A DNA stretch of 64,000 nt from contig DRGL01000040.1 in assembly GCA_011050085.1 (NCBI GenBank), positions 82,767 to 146,766 of the forward strand, written 5' to 3'. The DNA comes from Pricia antarctica. Lineage in GTDB: Bacteria; Bacteroidota; Bacteroidia; Flavobacteriales; Flavobacteriaceae. The position numbers and the translations under genes are program-made. The notes beneath the pieces were generated by a model, which saw nothing but the letters and a program-made list of their open reading frames with translations, did no database searches and was not told the origin of the DNA. Shown in pieces: positions 62,771-64,000 of the stretch (the first letter of the stretch is position 1; every line of letters starts with the position of its first letter).

Positions 62771-64000
62771 TTATCGCTTCAAAGCGAAGTGGCCTCTTAG
62801 CATTTCACCATTTTCCAATTCAACACTGAACCAGTAGTCTGACGAACTAAGTGGTTTACCCCTATAAGTTCCATCCCATCCCGATGAGGTTGGTTCGATT
62901 TGGGCTATCAGGCTGCCAAACCTATTAAAGATAAAAATCGGGGTTTGAACTTCAAACTCAGAACTTAGTCCATCCAATTGCCAATAATCATTGACCTGGT
63001 CACCATTGGGAGTGAAAAATTTTGGGTAGGCAATAATGGTAGCTTCTCCAGAGATACTTCCGCAACCGCTCTGGTTTCTAATAAATACCTTTACAGGTCC
63101 TGATGGTAAATTTTGAAAAACCGGACTTTCTTGATAGGGTCCTTCTTCATTATTAATAGTATATTCATATGCTCCGTTGTCGACCATTAATACCTCAAGC
63201 CTATCATTGGAGACTTTTATTTCGTTTATCTCGGGAAGCTGATTCTCAATGACAAGAATCTTGCTTTCCGCAGTACATCCGACTACATTGGTAACCACAA
63301 CGGAATAATTGCCAGGCAGGTTTGTACTTATAGTTGGAGTGCTGGCCCCGGTCGACCAATAGTAGGAATTGGTATCTTCAGGGCCGCTATCGAAACCAGC
63401 GGTCAATACCGTTTCATTACTTCCAGAACCGCAAAGTAGTACTTCTTGATTTTCAATAATATCAAATATCTCTAGTTCAAGATTGAACTTGCCAGAACCA
63501 TAACAGCTATTTTCAGTTTCGATACGAACGAAAACGGTCATCGGCTCAGCGATAAAGGTGTTAGGCAAATAATCTTCAGTACCGACCCTTGATTTTTGTT
63601 CGTTGGCGTAAAATCGTATTGAACTATTTTCAGGAAGGTTTAAATTGTTCTTAATAACTTCTCTTTGGGTATTGAAATAAAATGCTCCAGTACCATCTCC
63701 CAAGTCACATCCCTTCATATTAGCAATATCCAAAATTTTATTAGGCTTTATTTTTAGTTGAACTTCTGCATAACTCTGGCATCCACTAATTGCATTTATA
63801 ACTTTTGCCACTATAATTTCATCCGGTTCAGTATTGGTATATTGATAGGGCAATGCGTTGCTATTGGTAGTATCTTGCTGAGCACTTTCCAAGTCACTGT
63901 AATAGAAAATAGTAATAATTTCATCGTTGTCGAGACTCACTATTGTATTGGCTTGAGTAAGGTTGAAAGTACTAATGCCATTGGTATTCAAATCATCGGT
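62771..64000 (-). CDS. T9SS type B cargo protein, C-terminal part (partial)
   Basis: An open frame that enters the window at 64000 and ends at 62771; the first 410 codons visible give the C-terminal part of a larger protein. Repeated SprB/HYR-like or Ig-like adhesion segments are suggested by sequences such as ATPTISTNLPGNYSVVVTNVVGCTAESKI, and the end is the gliding motility-associated C-terminal domain: FFTPNGDQVNDYWQLDG, IFNRFGSLIAQ, GWDGTYRGKPLSSSDYWFSVEL, ending in HFALKR. This is the type B signal recognised by the type IX secretion system, so the protein is secreted to or anchored on the cell surface. The start lies outside the window. Confidence 0.9.
   Translation of the reverse strand, partial: TDDLNTNGISTFNLTQANTIVSLDNDEIITIFYYSDLESAQQDTTNSNALPYQYTNTEPDEIIVAKVINAISGCQSYAEVQLKIKPNKILDIANMKGCDLGDGTGAFYFNTQREVIKNNLNLPENSSIRFYANEQKSRVGTEDYLPNTFIAEPMTVFVRIETENSCYGSGKFNLELEIFDIIENQEVLLCGSGSNETVLTAGFDSGPEDTNSYYWSTGASTPTISTNLPGNYSVVVTNVVGCTAESKILVIENQLPEINEIKVSNDRLEVLMVDNGAYEYTINNEEGPYQESPVFQNLPSGPVKVFIRNQSGCGSISGEATIIAYPKFFTPNGDQVNDYWQLDGLSSEFEVQTPIFIFNRFGSLIAQIEPTSSGWDGTYRGKPLSSSDYWFSVELENGEMLRGHFALKR

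Overview
The window looks like the chromosomal core of a marine-type Flavobacteriaceae (Bacteroidota). This rests on the gene set (tig-clpP-clpX, pdxJ-CBS-nadK-DUF6089-uppS-bamA-ompH-ompH, purK-purE, obgE, gcvP), a type IX secretion C-terminal domain, lipoproteins with acidic residues just after the lipobox Cys, start codons without Shine-Dalgarno sequences, and repeated TAnnTTTG boxes typical of Bacteroidota sigma-A promoters. Genus cannot be fixed from sequence alone (Maribacter/Zobellia-like is a guess). I saw no rRNA, tRNA, IS element, prophage or CRISPR array.

Layout. 1-12 kb: the 5' end of mutS (minus strand, TTG start), a divergent TrmH-family methyltransferase, a fused HPPK-deoxynucleoside kinase, sppA, a VUT/YhhQ transporter, a large AsmA-like protein, an MDR oxidoreductase, DUF2797, a GH3-like adenylating enzyme and a small alpha/beta hydrolase. 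12-20 kb: tig-clpP-clpX, a 4-TM holin-superfamily protein, a surface-type SGNH lipoprotein, an esterase and pdxJ, all minus strand. 20-27.4 kb: CBS protein, nadK, DUF6089, uppS, bamA and two OmpH/Skp chaperones (envelope biogenesis). 27.7-30.3 kb: a compact minus-strand cassette of KAS III-like synthase, SAM methyltransferase and GT2. 30.5-38.6 kb: gcvP, UbiA-like membrane protein, ECF sigma with its anti-sigma, periplasmic rhodanese, deoxyribonucleotidase, M3 peptidase. 38.6-43 kb: purK-purE divergent from a fused Hpt-Adk, obgE and a DUF4136 lipoprotein. 43-50.6 kb: a 2046-residue alpha-2-macroglobulin, an atypical SDR and a cupin. 50.6-51.3 kb: a gene-poor gap with what may be a decayed minus-strand gene. 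51.3-57.6 kb: mpl, radC, DUF7033, YjjG-like HAD, and a lipoprotein/DUF5723 pair. 57.8-64 kb: a repeat-containing secreted protein, rarA, rhomboid protease, rlmB, a lipoprotein esterase and the 3' part of a T9SS cargo gene running off the window.

How the genes work together: most are housekeeping (nucleotide supply, protein quality control, outer-membrane assembly, peptidoglycan recycling). The more unusual content is at the level of architecture: two enzyme fusions in nucleotide/folate metabolism, a TonB-plug-like segment inside the alpha-2-macroglobulin, an SDR whose Tyr/Lys pair is replaced, and three genes whose TAnnTTTG box sits exactly 4 nt before the ATG, suggesting leaderless mRNAs. 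I did not find a clear, wholly new multi-gene system; the best candidates are the KAS III/methyltransferase/GT2 cassette and the lipoprotein-DUF5723 pair.
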